Assembly (NCBI RefSeq): GCF_000091325.1
Contig: NC_014012.1
Location: 3,927,685-3,991,684, forward strand
Reading direction: 5' to 3'
Length of the DNA stretch: 64,000 nt
Source of the DNA: Shewanella violacea DSS12
GTDB lineage: Bacteria; Pseudomonadota; Gammaproteobacteria; Enterobacterales; Shewanellaceae
Of the stretch, positions 1 through 9,013 are shown in pieces. The position numbers were made by a program, and so were the translations under genes. The notes beneath the pieces were generated by a model that had not been told where the DNA came from, ran no database searches, and saw only the letters and a program-made list of their open reading frames with translations. The number at the start of each line of letters is the position of its first letter. Position 1 is the first letter of the stretch.

Positions 1-859
1 TTTGAGTCGGTTTCACCTCAGATGAGTATTCCAATGCACCCCGAGAATCGATCACAGTGACATGCAAACTTTTACCCAATAACTCAGGCTCTCCCAGCCA
101 GCTGCTAGCATCGAAAATAGCGACTATGCTCTCGGCTTGTCCGGCATCGCTGGCCTCTCTCTTGTTGACACTCACTAGCTTGAAAACTGTATCCGGCTCG
201 CCATCTATGATCAGCTTAGGCTGACGCCAGTTCGTACTGTCGAGCACCACTTCCAGCTGTGACTTCCCACTGTCCCAACCTAGCTTGATTGCTGAATTAG
301 CATCTTGTGCAGTCACCTTCACTGGCACACTCGACACCGCCCTGTTATAGGCGAACATGGCATAAGTATCCGCTTTTAGCTCACTTGGATTAATAGCTAA
401 GTTGATCTCATAATCCGTGAGCACACAAATGCTGGTACACGAAGACAAGGTGAACTTGCCGTGGAGTTGAGTATTGGCTTCTATATCATCTAAGGTCAGC
501 AGCAAGGGAAAAGTAACTTCCCCTTGATAGCCAAAGGTCTGCATGCCTAGCAAGGAAAACTGCTGCGGTGCCGGCCATGACCATTCAACCTCTTTTAGGT
601 TCGTGGACTTGTCCCACTTGATACTGGGGGCTATTCCCCCCTCTCCAGGGCTACGCCAATAGGTCTTCCAGTCACCATCGAGTTTAACTTCCAGTGCCGC
701 GGGCATAACTTTAGTGACAGAGTCTAGTTCCCCGGTCAACATCAAGCGCACCTTCACCGGCGGATGATTGGGGTTAGTTATCCAGCCAGTCGATGCGGCA
801 AACACCGAAGAGCTGAGTAAAATCAGGCCAAAAGCCACCATTGTTTTAAAATACTTCAA
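1..859 (-). CDS. DsbD/ScsB-like thiol:disulfide interchange protein, N-terminal part (runs off left edge)
   Basis: About 286 codons are visible; the C-terminal part lies outside the window. A TTG start at 859 is preceded by GGAG six bases upstream. The product opens with a signal peptide (KYFKTMVAFGLILLSSSVFA). The mature start resembles the secreted N-terminal domain of ScsB/DsbD-family reductases: GWITNPNHPPVKVRLMLTG, then WKTYWRSPGEGG, then a CxxxC pair in SSCTSICVLTDYEI. Family members pass electrons from a membrane core to periplasmic thiol partners, probably the role here. I infer that the membrane and thioredoxin domains follow off-window. ATG at 841 is an alternative start but would cut the signal peptide. 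Confidence 0.8.
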   Translation of the reverse strand, partial: MKYFKTMVAFGLILLSSSVFAASTGWITNPNHPPVKVRLMLTGELDSVTKVMPAALEVKLDGDWKTYWRSPGEGGIAPSIKWDKSTNLKEVEWSWPAPQQFSLLGMQTFGYQGEVTFPLLLTLDDIEANTQLHGKFTLSSCTSICVLTDYEINLAINPSELKADTYAMFAYNRAVSSVPVKVTAQDANSAIKLGWDSGKSQLEVVLDSTNWRQPKLIIDGEPDTVFKLVSVNKREASDAGQAESIVAIFDASSWLGEPELLGKSLHVTVIDSRGALEYSSEVKPTQ

Positions 860-1066
860 GTCGTTCTCCAAGGCCCATGCTGAGCCACTTTCTCCGAAAT
901 CGCTTATTCTAAGCTAGCTTAGGCTAAGGTCTGTCCTCAAGGTAAAGACCAGCACAAACAGCAAAATTCTTATCAAATCGCGAATGTATAGATTCGAGTC
1001 ATTGCTTAACGAAACTAGGGGTTTAGTTAAGGCAATATTTCTATAGATGTGGAACTAATACAAGGG

Positions 1067-1540
1067 CTATTCTTGAAATCGACACAAGGAGAGGTGTATT
1101 CGTCTGGGTTTAGCGAGATGACTGGGCGAGGGTATGCTTTTAACAAGAAGAGAGATGAGAGGAAATAATGGTAATGAGAATAACAAGACTAACAAGACTA
1201 ACAAAGGAAATGAGTCCGTCAAATCCATACAGACACGCATAGACTTTTCCGACAACTCACACTTCTTAAAGCCGAGGCCTGTATGCTTTGGACTGTCTAA
1301 TGCCTGTTCGGCAACCGAGTCAGATATATCAATACTCGATGCAATCATAGTGACGGCAGAAGTCTCTGGCACACTCTTAGCGGCGAGTAACAGCTTAAGT
1401 ATTCCACTATTTTGAGTCAAACAGAACAAGGTCAATATGGTAAACACCAATACTGTCCATAGGTTTCCAGTCTGATTAGTAAATAACTTCAAGATAAAAA
1501 TTCCGTCAGAGCTTGATAATAAGACACCTGTGTCTCCCAT
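1067..1540 (-). CDS. hypothetical protein with two hydrophobic stretches (doubtful)
   Basis: An open frame of 157 codons starting at ATG 1540. Two hydrophobic runs are visible, near residues 27-50 (TVLVFTILTLFCL) and near 111-133 (FPLLVLLVLLFSLPLFPLIS), with a polar middle containing two Cys. I do not recognise a family. There is no clear Shine-Dalgarno sequence, and the C-terminal hydrophobic run comes partly from a short AACAAGACT-type repeat on the other strand. The opposite strand also has a 93-codon frame here. I keep this strand because its hydrophobic pattern looks more protein-like, but it may be chance. Confidence 0.3.
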   Translation of the reverse strand: MGDTGVLLSSSDGIFILKLFTNQTGNLWTVLVFTILTLFCLTQNSGILKLLLAAKSVPETSAVTMIASSIDISDSVAEQALDSPKHTGLGFKKCELSEKSMRVCMDLTDSFPLLVLLVLLFSLPLFPLISLLVKSIPSPSHLAKPRRIHLSLCRFQE

Positions 1541-1824
1541 AAGAGACGCCGATGTATAAGACCGGATAAACTCAAAAATAGTTCATAAAATATAATTTTA
1601 TTTTAGGAATCGTTTTCATTCTCCTTAAGCGAATAAAAAACAATCACATTTTATGACGTCTGTACTTATCTTAGGTTATGTTTATAAGGTTGTTAATTGA
1701 ACCCAGCACACTTTTTAGTCCCATAATTACAGCTGGTGATTTTTTATAGAAACAAGTTAAATCAAGACATTAGCCCAGATAATCACTTAAGCCTGACAAA
1801 ATTTAAAATGGCCAAGGAGAAGGT

Positions 1825-3396
1825 ATGATCAAGCCTCTTTCTACCGATGCAAAGCCGATTATTGCAGACAATAAACCTAAAAAAGTCGAACTCACCAAGG
1901 GCCAAGAATATTACTTCTGTGCCTGCGGCCAATCTAACAAGCAACCCTTCTGTGATGGCTCTCATGCCGGTACTTCATTTAAGCCTAAGGCCTTCACCGC
2001 TGAACAAGATGGTGATGCCTATCTTTGCGCCTGTAAGCACACAGCTAATGCGCCTTTTTGCGACGGTACCCATAAGCAGTTCACCGCCAAACAGGTAGGC
2101 AAAGAAGGACCCGGCCCCGCTAAAGATAACAAATCCGACGCCATGCCCTCGGCCAAGTCCACACTAGAGGAGCCCACGGTGGAATTTATCCACCAACTTG
2201 CCCGAGATGGCCTGTCAAAACTTGGGGGACATGGCCCCATGACCTCCATGGGGGTGCCCCGTCATCTACTGCCTCATTGGGATGAAATCCAGATAATGAC
2301 GGCCCAAATGGCCACTAAACCATTACAGGAAGACCAAGCTGTATCGACAGAACTGATCATAGGACCCCAAGCCCGTAAACCACTTAAACTTAAAATTCCT
2401 TTATTTGTATCGGACATGAGTTTCGGTGCACTTTCAGAAGAAGCGAAAACAGCTCTGGCTATAGGGGCTGAGCTAGCAGGCACAGGAATATGCTCCGGCG
2501 AAGGTGGCATGTTGCCCGAGGAACAAGCCCAAAACTCCCGCTACTTCTATGAACTTGCCAGCGCCCAGTTTGGCTATCGTGAAGAGCTACTAGATTCTAT
2601 TCAAGCCTTTCACTTCAAAGGCGGACAAGGGGCTAAAACGGGTACAGGAGGCCACCTGCCGGGAATAAAAAACCGGGGGAAGATTTCACTGGTAAGGGGG
2701 ATCCCAGAAGGTCAGCCGGCCATATCACCGCCCACCTTTAAAGAGCTAAATACCCCATGTGACTTTAAGCGCTTCGCCGAACGTGTACGCGAGATCAGTG
2801 GCGGTGTACCTATAGGTTTTAAACTCAGTGCCAACCATATCGAACGTGACATTCAATTTGCCCTAGATGCCAGCGCCGATTACATCATATTAGATGGCCG
2901 TGGCGGCGGGACTGGCGCGGCCCCGGAGATGTTCCGCGACCATATCAGCGTACCCACTATCCCAGCCTTAGCTCGTGCACGTCGATATTTAGATGAAAAA
3001 GGTGTCAGCGGCAAAGTCACCTTAATCATCACCGGCGGTCTTCGAGTTCCCATGGATTTTGTTAAGGCTATGGCCTTAGGTGCAGACGGCGTCGCCATCT
3101 CTAACAGTGCCATGCAGTCCATCGGCTGTGTCGCCGCCCGCATGTGTCACACTAATAACTGCCCTTCCGGCATAGCGACTCAAAATCCAGAGCTAAGAAA
3201 GAAACTCAATATCGATAAGGCATCCATGCAGCTCGCCAACTTTTTCAATGCATCGGTAGAGCTAATGCAAGTCATGGCCCGCGCCTGCGGCCACCATAGT
3301 TTAAGTGATTTAAATAAGGATGACCTAGCTACCTGGCACAGAGAGATGGCACACCTGTCGGGAATACATTATGCGGGATTTACGCCATTAGATTAG
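1825..3396 (+). CDS. CDGSH iron-sulfur / FMN-binding glutamate synthase-like fusion protein
   Basis: A 523-residue protein with a strong AAGGAG five bases before ATG. The N-terminus carries two CDGSH-type [2Fe-2S] motifs with Cys, Cys, Cys, His ligands: C32/C34/C43/H47 (FCDGSH) and C68/C70/C79/H83 (FCDGTH). From about residue 105 on it is the FMN barrel of the glutamate synthase large subunit, with GGQGAKTGTGGHLPG and the cluster pattern GCVAARMCHTNNCPSGIATQ. The three Cys of that pattern keep the C-x5-C-x4-C spacing that binds [3Fe-4S] in GltB. It lacks the amidotransferase and GXGXG domains, so it probably does not use glutamine directly. It stands alone and its substrate is unknown. A perfect hairpin follows the stop. 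Confidence 0.88.
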   Translation: MIKPLSTDAKPIIADNKPKKVELTKGQEYYFCACGQSNKQPFCDGSHAGTSFKPKAFTAEQDGDAYLCACKHTANAPFCDGTHKQFTAKQVGKEGPGPAKDNKSDAMPSAKSTLEEPTVEFIHQLARDGLSKLGGHGPMTSMGVPRHLLPHWDEIQIMTAQMATKPLQEDQAVSTELIIGPQARKPLKLKIPLFVSDMSFGALSEEAKTALAIGAELAGTGICSGEGGMLPEEQAQNSRYFYELASAQFGYREELLDSIQAFHFKGGQGAKTGTGGHLPGIKNRGKISLVRGIPEGQPAISPPTFKELNTPCDFKRFAERVREISGGVPIGFKLSANHIERDIQFALDASADYIILDGRGGGTGAAPEMFRDHISVPTIPALARARRYLDEKGVSGKVTLIITGGLRVPMDFVKAMALGADGVAISNSAMQSIGCVAARMCHTNNCPSGIATQNPELRKKLNIDKASMQLANFFNASVELMQVMARACGHHSLSDLNKDDLATWHREMAHLSGIHYAGFTPLD

Positions 3397-3417
3397 TAGA
3401 AAGCTACTCAAAGCTAA

Positions 3418-3447
3418 AAGTTCCTAGGGTCTAGATCCTAGGAACTT
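3418..3447 (+). terminator. perfect inverted repeat after the CDGSH-GltB gene
   Basis: Arms AAGTTCCTAGG (3418-3428) and CCTAGGAACTT (3437-3447) pair perfectly over 11 bp with an 8-base loop, 22 bases after the stop. No clean T-run follows, so termination is inferred. The CCTAGGAACT word recurs at 8994, 15516 (inverted) and 15563. Confidence 0.55.
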
Positions 3448-3519
3448 CTCACTTCTCAGCTTAAACTTGTACTTAAAGCTTACACCTGTCTTAGCTCTGT
3501 CTTTAGCTTATGGCTTCTT

Positions 3520-5826
3520 TTACCCCAACCTTCTTCTCAGCACCTTAGTCGCTTCAACCAGATTCTTAAGCGCTGGCTCTACTTCATCCCATGTACGGGT
3601 TTTCAAACCACAATCAGGATTTACCCAGAGCTGATTGAGGTCAATCTTACCTGCCGCTTTTTCGATAAGCTCAACCATCTCATCGACCGTTGGCGTGTTC
3701 GGCGTGTGAATATCATAGACGCCGGGACCTATCTCATTAGGATATTCGAAATCTTCGAAGGCCGAGAGTAACTCCATGCGAGAACGTGACGTCTCTATGG
3801 TGATAACATCTGCGTCCATGGCTGCGATAGCCGCTATGGTTTCGTTGAATTCGCTGTAACACATATGAGTATGGATCTGAGTCTCATCTGTAACACCTGC
3901 GGCGCTCAGCTTAAATGAGTCAACCGCCCACTTAAGGTATGCTTGCCAATCACTCTTCTTCAAAGGCAAACCTTCACGGAAGGCTGGCTCATCTATCTGA
4001 ATGATGCCGATGCCAGCATTTTGCAAGTCGACAACTTCATCACGAATCGCCAAACCAATTTGAGTCGCTATCTCCTCACGGCTGATGTCTTCACGGGCAA
4101 ATGACCAATGCAGGATAGTTACCGGTCCAGTTAGCATGCCCTTTACCGGCTTGTCAGTCAGAGACTGAGCGTACTGTGCCCACTCTACAGTCATAGCATT
4201 AGGACGCGAGACATCACCATAGATAAGCGGCGGTTTAACACAGCGAGAGCCATAACTCTGAACCCAACCAAACTTAGTGAAGGCGAAACCTTCTAGCTGC
4301 TCGCCGAAATACTCCACCATGTCGTTTCGCTCGGCTTCACCATGAACCAATACATCGATACCTAGTTTAAGCTGACGCTCAATCGTATCTCTAGTCACCT
4401 GACGTAGCTGGTCGTTATAAAACTCAGGGGTGATCTCACCTTTACGCCAGCGGCTACGCAGGCCACGAATTGCTGGTGTCTGGGGGAATGAACCTATGGT
4501 TGTCGTAGGTAACAGAGGTAAATTAAACTTCTGCTGCTGTATAGATTGGCGGTTTGAAAACACGGTATCACGCTCGTAATCATCAGCTTTAAGCCCTGCG
4601 ACTCTGTCGATAACTTGCCGATCGGCAGCGGCTTCACGTGCCTCTCTGCGCGCCACACATGTTGCCACTATGGTGTCTATTTCAACTTTATCGGCACTGT
4701 TTTCGGGAGTACTGAGTAGCGATTTAAGTTGAGTCAGCTCAGAGAGCTTCTGTTTTGCAAATGACACTTGTTGCTTAAGTGCTGGAGCCAACTCGGTCTC
4801 AACATCGAGATCCACCGGAGTATGCAGCAGTGAACAAGAAGGAGATATCCAGACTCGTCCCTTAAGGTCGTTCACCACAGGAGCGATACGCTCGGCAATC
4901 AAATCAATATCTGCCGCCCAGACATTACGTCCGTTTATCACACCTAAAGAGAGCACTTGCTCAGGCTGGAGATTTGTCGCAAATTTTGCAAGCTGCTCCG
5001 GAGCCGTGACCAAATCCAGGTGTAGACCGGCAACAGGCAAGGCTGAAACCAATGCTTGATGATGAGCAATGGTGCCGTAATAACTTGCCAGTAATACCTT
5101 AACCTCAGATGACTGCAGTGCCTCATAGGCAGAAGAAATAGCCCTCTGCCAATCGGCATCAAGTTCAAGGGCGAGAATGGGTTCTTCTAGCTGTACCCAT
5201 TCAACACCTTGGCCATTGAAACGAGTCAAGATTTCGCTGTAAGTCTTAATTAACTTAGGCAACAAGGTGAGCTTATCAAATTCACTGCCCACAGATTTAG
5301 CTAAAAACAGGTAAGAAACCGGACCTAGCAGTACAGGCTTGGCTTCATAGCCCAGCGCTTTAGCCTCTTCAACTTCTTCAAAGAACTGCTCATAGGCCAG
5401 GCTAAATTCTTGATCTACTGTCAGCTCAGGCACTATGTAGTGATAGTTTGTATTGAAGTACTTAGTCATCTCGCCGGCAGGTGCATCTTGACCCGATGGC
5501 GCACGACCACGAGCGACTCTAAACAAGGTATCGAGATCGACATTAGCATCATCTTGATTTCTGTGACGCTCAGGGATGGCATTCAATGTCGCACTCAGAG
5601 TCAGAACCTGATCATAGAAGGCGAAATCACCAACGGGTAATAAGGAGACCCCAGCCTGAGCCTGCCACTGCCAATGTGTACGACGTAACTCCTTCGCCAC
5701 TTGCTTGAGATCGGCCTGACTTATCTCACCACGCCAATATTTCTCTTGAGCAAATTTAAGCTCACGTTGACGACCAATTCTTGGAAAACCTAAGTTAGCT
5801 ATCTGTATCGCTTTCGACGTTTGCAT
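3520..5826 (-). CDS. metE: cobalamin-independent methionine synthase
   Basis: This 768-residue protein matches MetE in length (E. coli 753) and motifs. It transfers the methyl group of 5-methyltetrahydropteroyl-triglutamate to homocysteine in the cytosol, the last step of methionine synthesis. The N-terminal half carries the NLGFPRIGRQRELKFAQEKYW opening. The C-terminal catalytic half has TTTIGSFPQT, the zinc ligands in HTHMCYSEF and the late Cys in VNPDCGLKTR. The start ATG follows an AGGT. It is divergent from metR, with two MetR-type boxes in the shared gap, so homocysteine-dependent activation by MetR is expected. MetE makes methionine synthesis possible without B12, relevant because a B12-riboswitch receptor lies nearby. 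Confidence 0.97.
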   Translation of the reverse strand: MQTSKAIQIANLGFPRIGRQRELKFAQEKYWRGEISQADLKQVAKELRRTHWQWQAQAGVSLLPVGDFAFYDQVLTLSATLNAIPERHRNQDDANVDLDTLFRVARGRAPSGQDAPAGEMTKYFNTNYHYIVPELTVDQEFSLAYEQFFEEVEEAKALGYEAKPVLLGPVSYLFLAKSVGSEFDKLTLLPKLIKTYSEILTRFNGQGVEWVQLEEPILALELDADWQRAISSAYEALQSSEVKVLLASYYGTIAHHQALVSALPVAGLHLDLVTAPEQLAKFATNLQPEQVLSLGVINGRNVWAADIDLIAERIAPVVNDLKGRVWISPSCSLLHTPVDLDVETELAPALKQQVSFAKQKLSELTQLKSLLSTPENSADKVEIDTIVATCVARREAREAAADRQVIDRVAGLKADDYERDTVFSNRQSIQQQKFNLPLLPTTTIGSFPQTPAIRGLRSRWRKGEITPEFYNDQLRQVTRDTIERQLKLGIDVLVHGEAERNDMVEYFGEQLEGFAFTKFGWVQSYGSRCVKPPLIYGDVSRPNAMTVEWAQYAQSLTDKPVKGMLTGPVTILHWSFAREDISREEIATQIGLAIRDEVVDLQNAGIGIIQIDEPAFREGLPLKKSDWQAYLKWAVDSFKLSAAGVTDETQIHTHMCYSEFNETIAAIAAMDADVITIETSRSRMELLSAFEDFEYPNEIGPGVYDIHTPNTPTVDEMVELIEKAAGKIDLNQLWVNPDCGLKTRTWDEVEPALKNLVEATKVLRRRLG

Positions 5827-5850
5827 ATTGTATACCTTTTTGCTTTAATA

Positions 5851-5863
5851 TGAGCAGAATTCA
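5851..5863. promoter_or_regulatory. MetR-type box, metE-proximal
   Basis: TGAGCAGAATTCA matches the MetR consensus TGAA-N5-TTCA at all but one fixed position. It lies 24 bases upstream of the metE start. The identical 13 bases occur again at 6024, which argues for a real paired site. Confidence 0.6.
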
Positions 5864-6023
5864 GAGTAAACGCCTTTCAAGCAAACTGAGATGAGTAAAG
5901 AGGCTTATGAGTTATCTACTAGTTAAGTACTCACTAAATAATCTTTACCGCAGGCGTCTGGACGTCTAGAAGTTTATTGTGATAGTCTCACTCCTGACAA
6001 ACGAATTGATTTCAAGCGCAACA

Positions 6024-6036
6024 TGAGCAGAATTCA
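6024..6036. promoter_or_regulatory. MetR-type box, metR-proximal
   Basis: A second identical TGAGCAGAATTCA, 23 bases before the metR start. It sits inside a wider palindrome with arms ACATGA and TCATGT, which would suit a dimeric LysR-type regulator and autoregulation of metR. Confidence 0.6.
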
Positions 6037-6059
6037 TGTTGAGATAAAGTAGGTATAAT

Positions 6060-6965
6060 ATGATTGAGCTTAGACACTTACGTACACTAGTAGCCTTAAA
6101 AGAGGCGGGAAGCCTTGCTGGGGCGGCCAAGAAACGCTTTGTCACTCAGTCGGCTCTGTCTCATCAGATTAAGGAATTGGAGACCCGGATCAACTCCTCT
6201 ATCTTTATCAGAAAGAGTAAGCCTCTCTCTTTCACTCAAGAAGGCGCCAGATTACTTAACCTAGCCGAAGAGATATTGCCTAAGGTGGTTGAGACCGAAT
6301 ATGACCTTAAGCAGGGGCTCAATGACGAGCTTAACCGGCTGGGTGTAGGGATCGAATGCCATAGTTGCTTTAGATGGCTGATGCCTGTGATGGAACAATT
6401 TAGAACTGTATATCCAAATGTTAATTTAGATCTTTCCAGCAGACATCTATTTGATTCACTCAACGCACTGGAGATCGGCGATCTCGATGTGGTGCTCACA
6501 TCCGATCCCGTACCCGGACAATCCATTGCCTATCAGCACCTGTTCGATTTTGAAGTTAAGCTAGTAGTAGCCAAGGATCACCCTCTGGCCAAGCTGGAAT
6601 ACGTTACCCCTAAACAACTTAAAAAACTCGCGATCATCAGCTACCCAGTGCCCCTACAACGACTGGATCTATACCGTCATTTCTTGGAGCCTGCGGGAGT
6701 CGAAGCGGGTAAGCAGATCAGCTGCGATCTCACCATGATGCTATTACAACGTATAGCCTGTAAAGATGGCGTGGCAGCACTGCCTACCTGGTCTATCAGC
6801 GAGTCTTATGGGCTAAACTTAACCGCACTTAAACTAGGGCCTGAAGGCTTGAAACGCCCCTTATTTGGCGCCTATCGCAAAGACAGCTCGAGCGCACATC
6901 TGGCACAGCAATGGTTAAAGCTAGTTGCCAAAGAAGGCTTAGCGAAACAGCATAAGTTGAATTAA
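6060..6965 (+). CDS. metR: LysR-type regulator of methionine genes
   Basis: A 301-residue LysR-family activator. The N-terminal winged helix-turn-helix covers roughly residues 1-60 (LRTLVALKEAGSLAGAAKK, then LSHQIKELETRI). The rest is the periplasmic-binding-like effector domain, which in MetR binds homocysteine. The GVGIECHSCFRWLMPVMEQF segment is typical of MetR. Divergent placement next to metE with shared MetR-like boxes supports the assignment. The AGG upstream of the ATG is a weak ribosome site. Confidence 0.93.
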   Translation: MIELRHLRTLVALKEAGSLAGAAKKRFVTQSALSHQIKELETRINSSIFIRKSKPLSFTQEGARLLNLAEEILPKVVETEYDLKQGLNDELNRLGVGIECHSCFRWLMPVMEQFRTVYPNVNLDLSSRHLFDSLNALEIGDLDVVLTSDPVPGQSIAYQHLFDFEVKLVVAKDHPLAKLEYVTPKQLKKLAIISYPVPLQRLDLYRHFLEPAGVEAGKQISCDLTMMLLQRIACKDGVAALPTWSISESYGLNLTALKLGPEGLKRPLFGAYRKDSSSAHLAQQWLKLVAKEGLAKQHKLN

Positions 6966-6969
6966 AAAC

Positions 6970-7001
6970 AAGTGGTAAGTGGTAAGTGGTAAGTGGTAAG
7001 T
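6970..7001. repeat. 7-bp tandem repeat (AAGTGGT x4 plus partial)
   Basis: Four perfect copies of AAGTGGT and a partial fifth, starting five bases after the metR stop. It is one of three heptanucleotide arrays in the window. Confidence 0.95.
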
Positions 7002-7021
7002 AAAATCTAAATTAAGAAACT

Positions 7022-7062
7022 AAAAAAGCCAGACTCTAAAATTAGACTCTGGCTTTTCTTTT
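7022..7062. terminator. bidirectional rho-independent terminator between metR and the HDOD gene
   Basis: The arms AGCCAGACTCTA and TAGACTCTGGCT pair with one mismatch. There are six As on the left and a T-rich stretch on the right, so the hairpin can serve the converging genes on both sides. Confidence 0.88.
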
Positions 7063-7096
7063 ACTTACAGCTCTAAGCTTACAAGTTAAAACTTCA

Positions 7097-7825
7097 TCAC
7101 AATGGCTTAAGCAGCTGATTTCTCATTGAAAGCACACGTCTAAGCACTAATCCAGGCGAGTTGAAATTACGAGTCTGCCTTAGATTATGAGCGATCATAA
7201 ACTCATCTTTAAGCTCTTCATCTAGGCCCAAAGATTCAAATGCTTCTATGGTCAGGGTCTGCTTCTGATTATCAATAAGCGACTTGATGATACTTAAAGG
7301 AAACGACTCCTCTGACTCGGCATTTAAGAAGGCAAATGCCGTCAAGGCAATAATCTCACCGAACACACTAAACAGCGCTAAAGTCTGTACTTCGTCCGGG
7401 TTGATATCTACCCCTTGCATATTATGCAAACTGTCGACGGCATCGATAGCTATGCTCTCTGTCAGCACCCAATAACCTTGTACTAACTTCTTATATGGCT
7501 GGGGCAGCTCATCGAGACGTTCCTTCAAATAAAAGGTAAAGGCATAACGATAGATGTTCACCTGGCCTAAACGAACCAAGGCATCTTTCAATGAGCGGTT
7601 CTTAGTCGAGACACCACTGCCGCTAATCGCAGAATTGCTGCGCCATAGCATGTGAGCCGCTAAGGCGGGATCTGAAGAAACAATATCGATGACATTACGA
7701 ATATCACCGTCGGCAATAATCGCTTTCTTTAAAGGGATCAATATTCCGCGGCGACCAATCACCTGCTCTTCATTACTAATAATTGCGCGTACTTGAGTGA
7801 ATACTTGATGCTCAAGATCTGTCAT
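7097..7825 (-). CDS. HDOD domain protein
   Basis: A 242-residue protein starting at ATG 7825 (TDLEHQVFTQVR), behind an AGG nine bases upstream; an upstream TTG at 7867 has no ribosome site. It carries an HDOD fold: DIVSSDPALAAHMLWRSNS and LKDALVRLGQVNIYRYAF are the recurring elements of these HD-related output domains. The catalytic HD pair of true phosphohydrolases is absent, as is usual for HDOD. Such proteins act in bacterial signalling, often downstream of sensor kinases or in c-di-GMP and motility control; no partner is adjacent here. Confidence 0.78.
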   Translation of the reverse strand: MTDLEHQVFTQVRAIISNEEQVIGRRGILIPLKKAIIADGDIRNVIDIVSSDPALAAHMLWRSNSAISGSGVSTKNRSLKDALVRLGQVNIYRYAFTFYLKERLDELPQPYKKLVQGYWVLTESIAIDAVDSLHNMQGVDINPDEVQTLALFSVFGEIIALTAFAFLNAESEESFPLSIIKSLIDNQKQTLTIEAFESLGLDEELKDEFMIAHNLRQTRNFNSPGLVLRRVLSMRNQLLKPL

Positions 7826-8111
7826 GGGAAATTTTAACCTACATTTATTATTTTGGCACGACACCAATTGTTATTGGTGAGTTTACCCATAAAAAGCCTA
7901 CCATGGTCAAGTTGATTTCGCCTAAATGAATACTTTAGTTCTAATTACCTGTCTAAGGTGAGATAACCGGGAGAATATCTCCAATTTAGGGCTAAATCAG
8001 GGCGTTATCGATCATGTATAAATAAGCTAGACTCACACTAAAGTATGAATATCGGCTATTAGTTTTAACTATTAAGCTCAGGAAAGCTGTTTATTCTAGA
8101 TAAGAGCCCCA

Positions 8112-8723
8112 TTATACAGCCCCAGCATCCCCAAGCCGTTGATAAATAGCTTCCGCTAAGGCTCGATACCCTGAATTATTAAGATGAATCGAATCTGATT
8201 TCATCGACGGGCTTTTTAACAAGTCCGTCAGCGCTTCTTCTATAAGCATAACACCATAAGTTTCTGCCAGCTCAGAGTAGAGCCCAGCCGATGATAAAAA
8301 AATACTCTTCTTGGGCACCGCAATTAACACTAGGGGAATCGACTTAGCTTGAGCTAACTCTATCATCTGCGCCAAATTAGTTTTGGTCTTAGCAATATCA
8401 TGATTACGCAGAAAATCATTGCCTCCTTCGAGCAAGATAATTAACTCAGGAGTCTCTCTATCAAGCAAGTCACTTAGCCTGATCAAGCCTTGCGAGGTGG
8501 TCTCTCCCGATACACCGGCATTGATCACCTTAAGACCTGTCAACTCAGCCAGCACGGCTGGATAATCTCCTCCCTCAGTCGCCCCCTTGCCATAGGTAAG
8601 GCTATCGCCAAATGCCAGAATTTCGGCACTCGCCGTAAGCGGTGCAAGCTTGTCCCCAGAGCATGAAGCAAGCAACACACATAGGCCCAACATCAATAAA
8701 CGGATAATCATAAGCTTAACCAT
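8112..8723 (-). CDS. SGNH/GDSL-family esterase, TesA-like lipoprotein
   Basis: About 203 residues. I choose ATG 8723 because a lipoprotein signal follows at once (MIIRLLMLGLCVLLASCSGD, lipobox LASC), although no strong ribosome site is visible; 8711 is also possible. The catalytic blocks of the TesA/arylesterase group are present: FGDSLTYG (nucleophile Ser), NAGVSGETTSQG, GGNDFL (oxyanion Asn) and DSIHLNNSGY (Asp and His). It should hydrolyse acyl or aryl esters in the cell envelope as a lipid-anchored enzyme. The open frame extends about 70 codons upstream through a GAGTTT repeat, but that part looks non-coding. Confidence 0.82.
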   Translation of the reverse strand: MVKLMIIRLLMLGLCVLLASCSGDKLAPLTASAEILAFGDSLTYGKGATEGGDYPAVLAELTGLKVINAGVSGETTSQGLIRLSDLLDRETPELIILLEGGNDFLRNHDIAKTKTNLAQMIELAQAKSIPLVLIAVPKKSIFLSSAGLYSELAETYGVMLIEEALTDLLKSPSMKSDSIHLNNSGYRALAEAIYQRLGDAGAV

Positions 8724-8824
8724 TAGAAACAGAATGAATGAAGTCAGCTTACCATGGAGCATAAAAAAATCAGCTACTAAGGTAAAAGGAAGCTGGAGAC
8801 TAAGGTAAGGGCTAAGAAAGTTTC

Positions 8825-8866
8825 GAGTTTGAGTTTGAGTTTGAGTTTGAGTTTGAGTTTGAGTTT
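8825..8866. repeat. 6-bp tandem repeat (GAGTTT x7)
   Basis: Seven perfect copies of GAGTTT, about 100 bases upstream of the SGNH esterase start. On the minus strand they read as a TQ dipeptide run in the extended frame. Copy-number change could alter spacing upstream of the gene. Confidence 0.95.
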
Positions 8867-9013
8867 CGAAATAATCATCGAACGCAGATGCTTTCTCCCC
8901 AAAAAAGAGTAAAAAAAAGCTGCGAGTGTTACCACTCACAGCCTGTCAATTTCTAGTGACTCAAATCCAATCACTCAAACCTAGATACTCATTCCTAGGA
9001 ACTAGCTGCTTCT

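Noticed and set aside
1608..1626. Fur box upstream of the CDGSH-GltB gene
   Set aside because: Only about 12 of 19 positions match the consensus, too weak compared with the azurin site.
4944..5168. 74-codon minus ORF inside metE
   Set aside because: An overlapping frame in a clearly coding region; shadow of metE.
8725..8939. N-terminal extension of the SGNH esterase
   Set aside because: The extension reads a GAGTTT repeat as TQ dipeptides and precedes a clear lipoprotein signal peptide, so it is non-coding leader.
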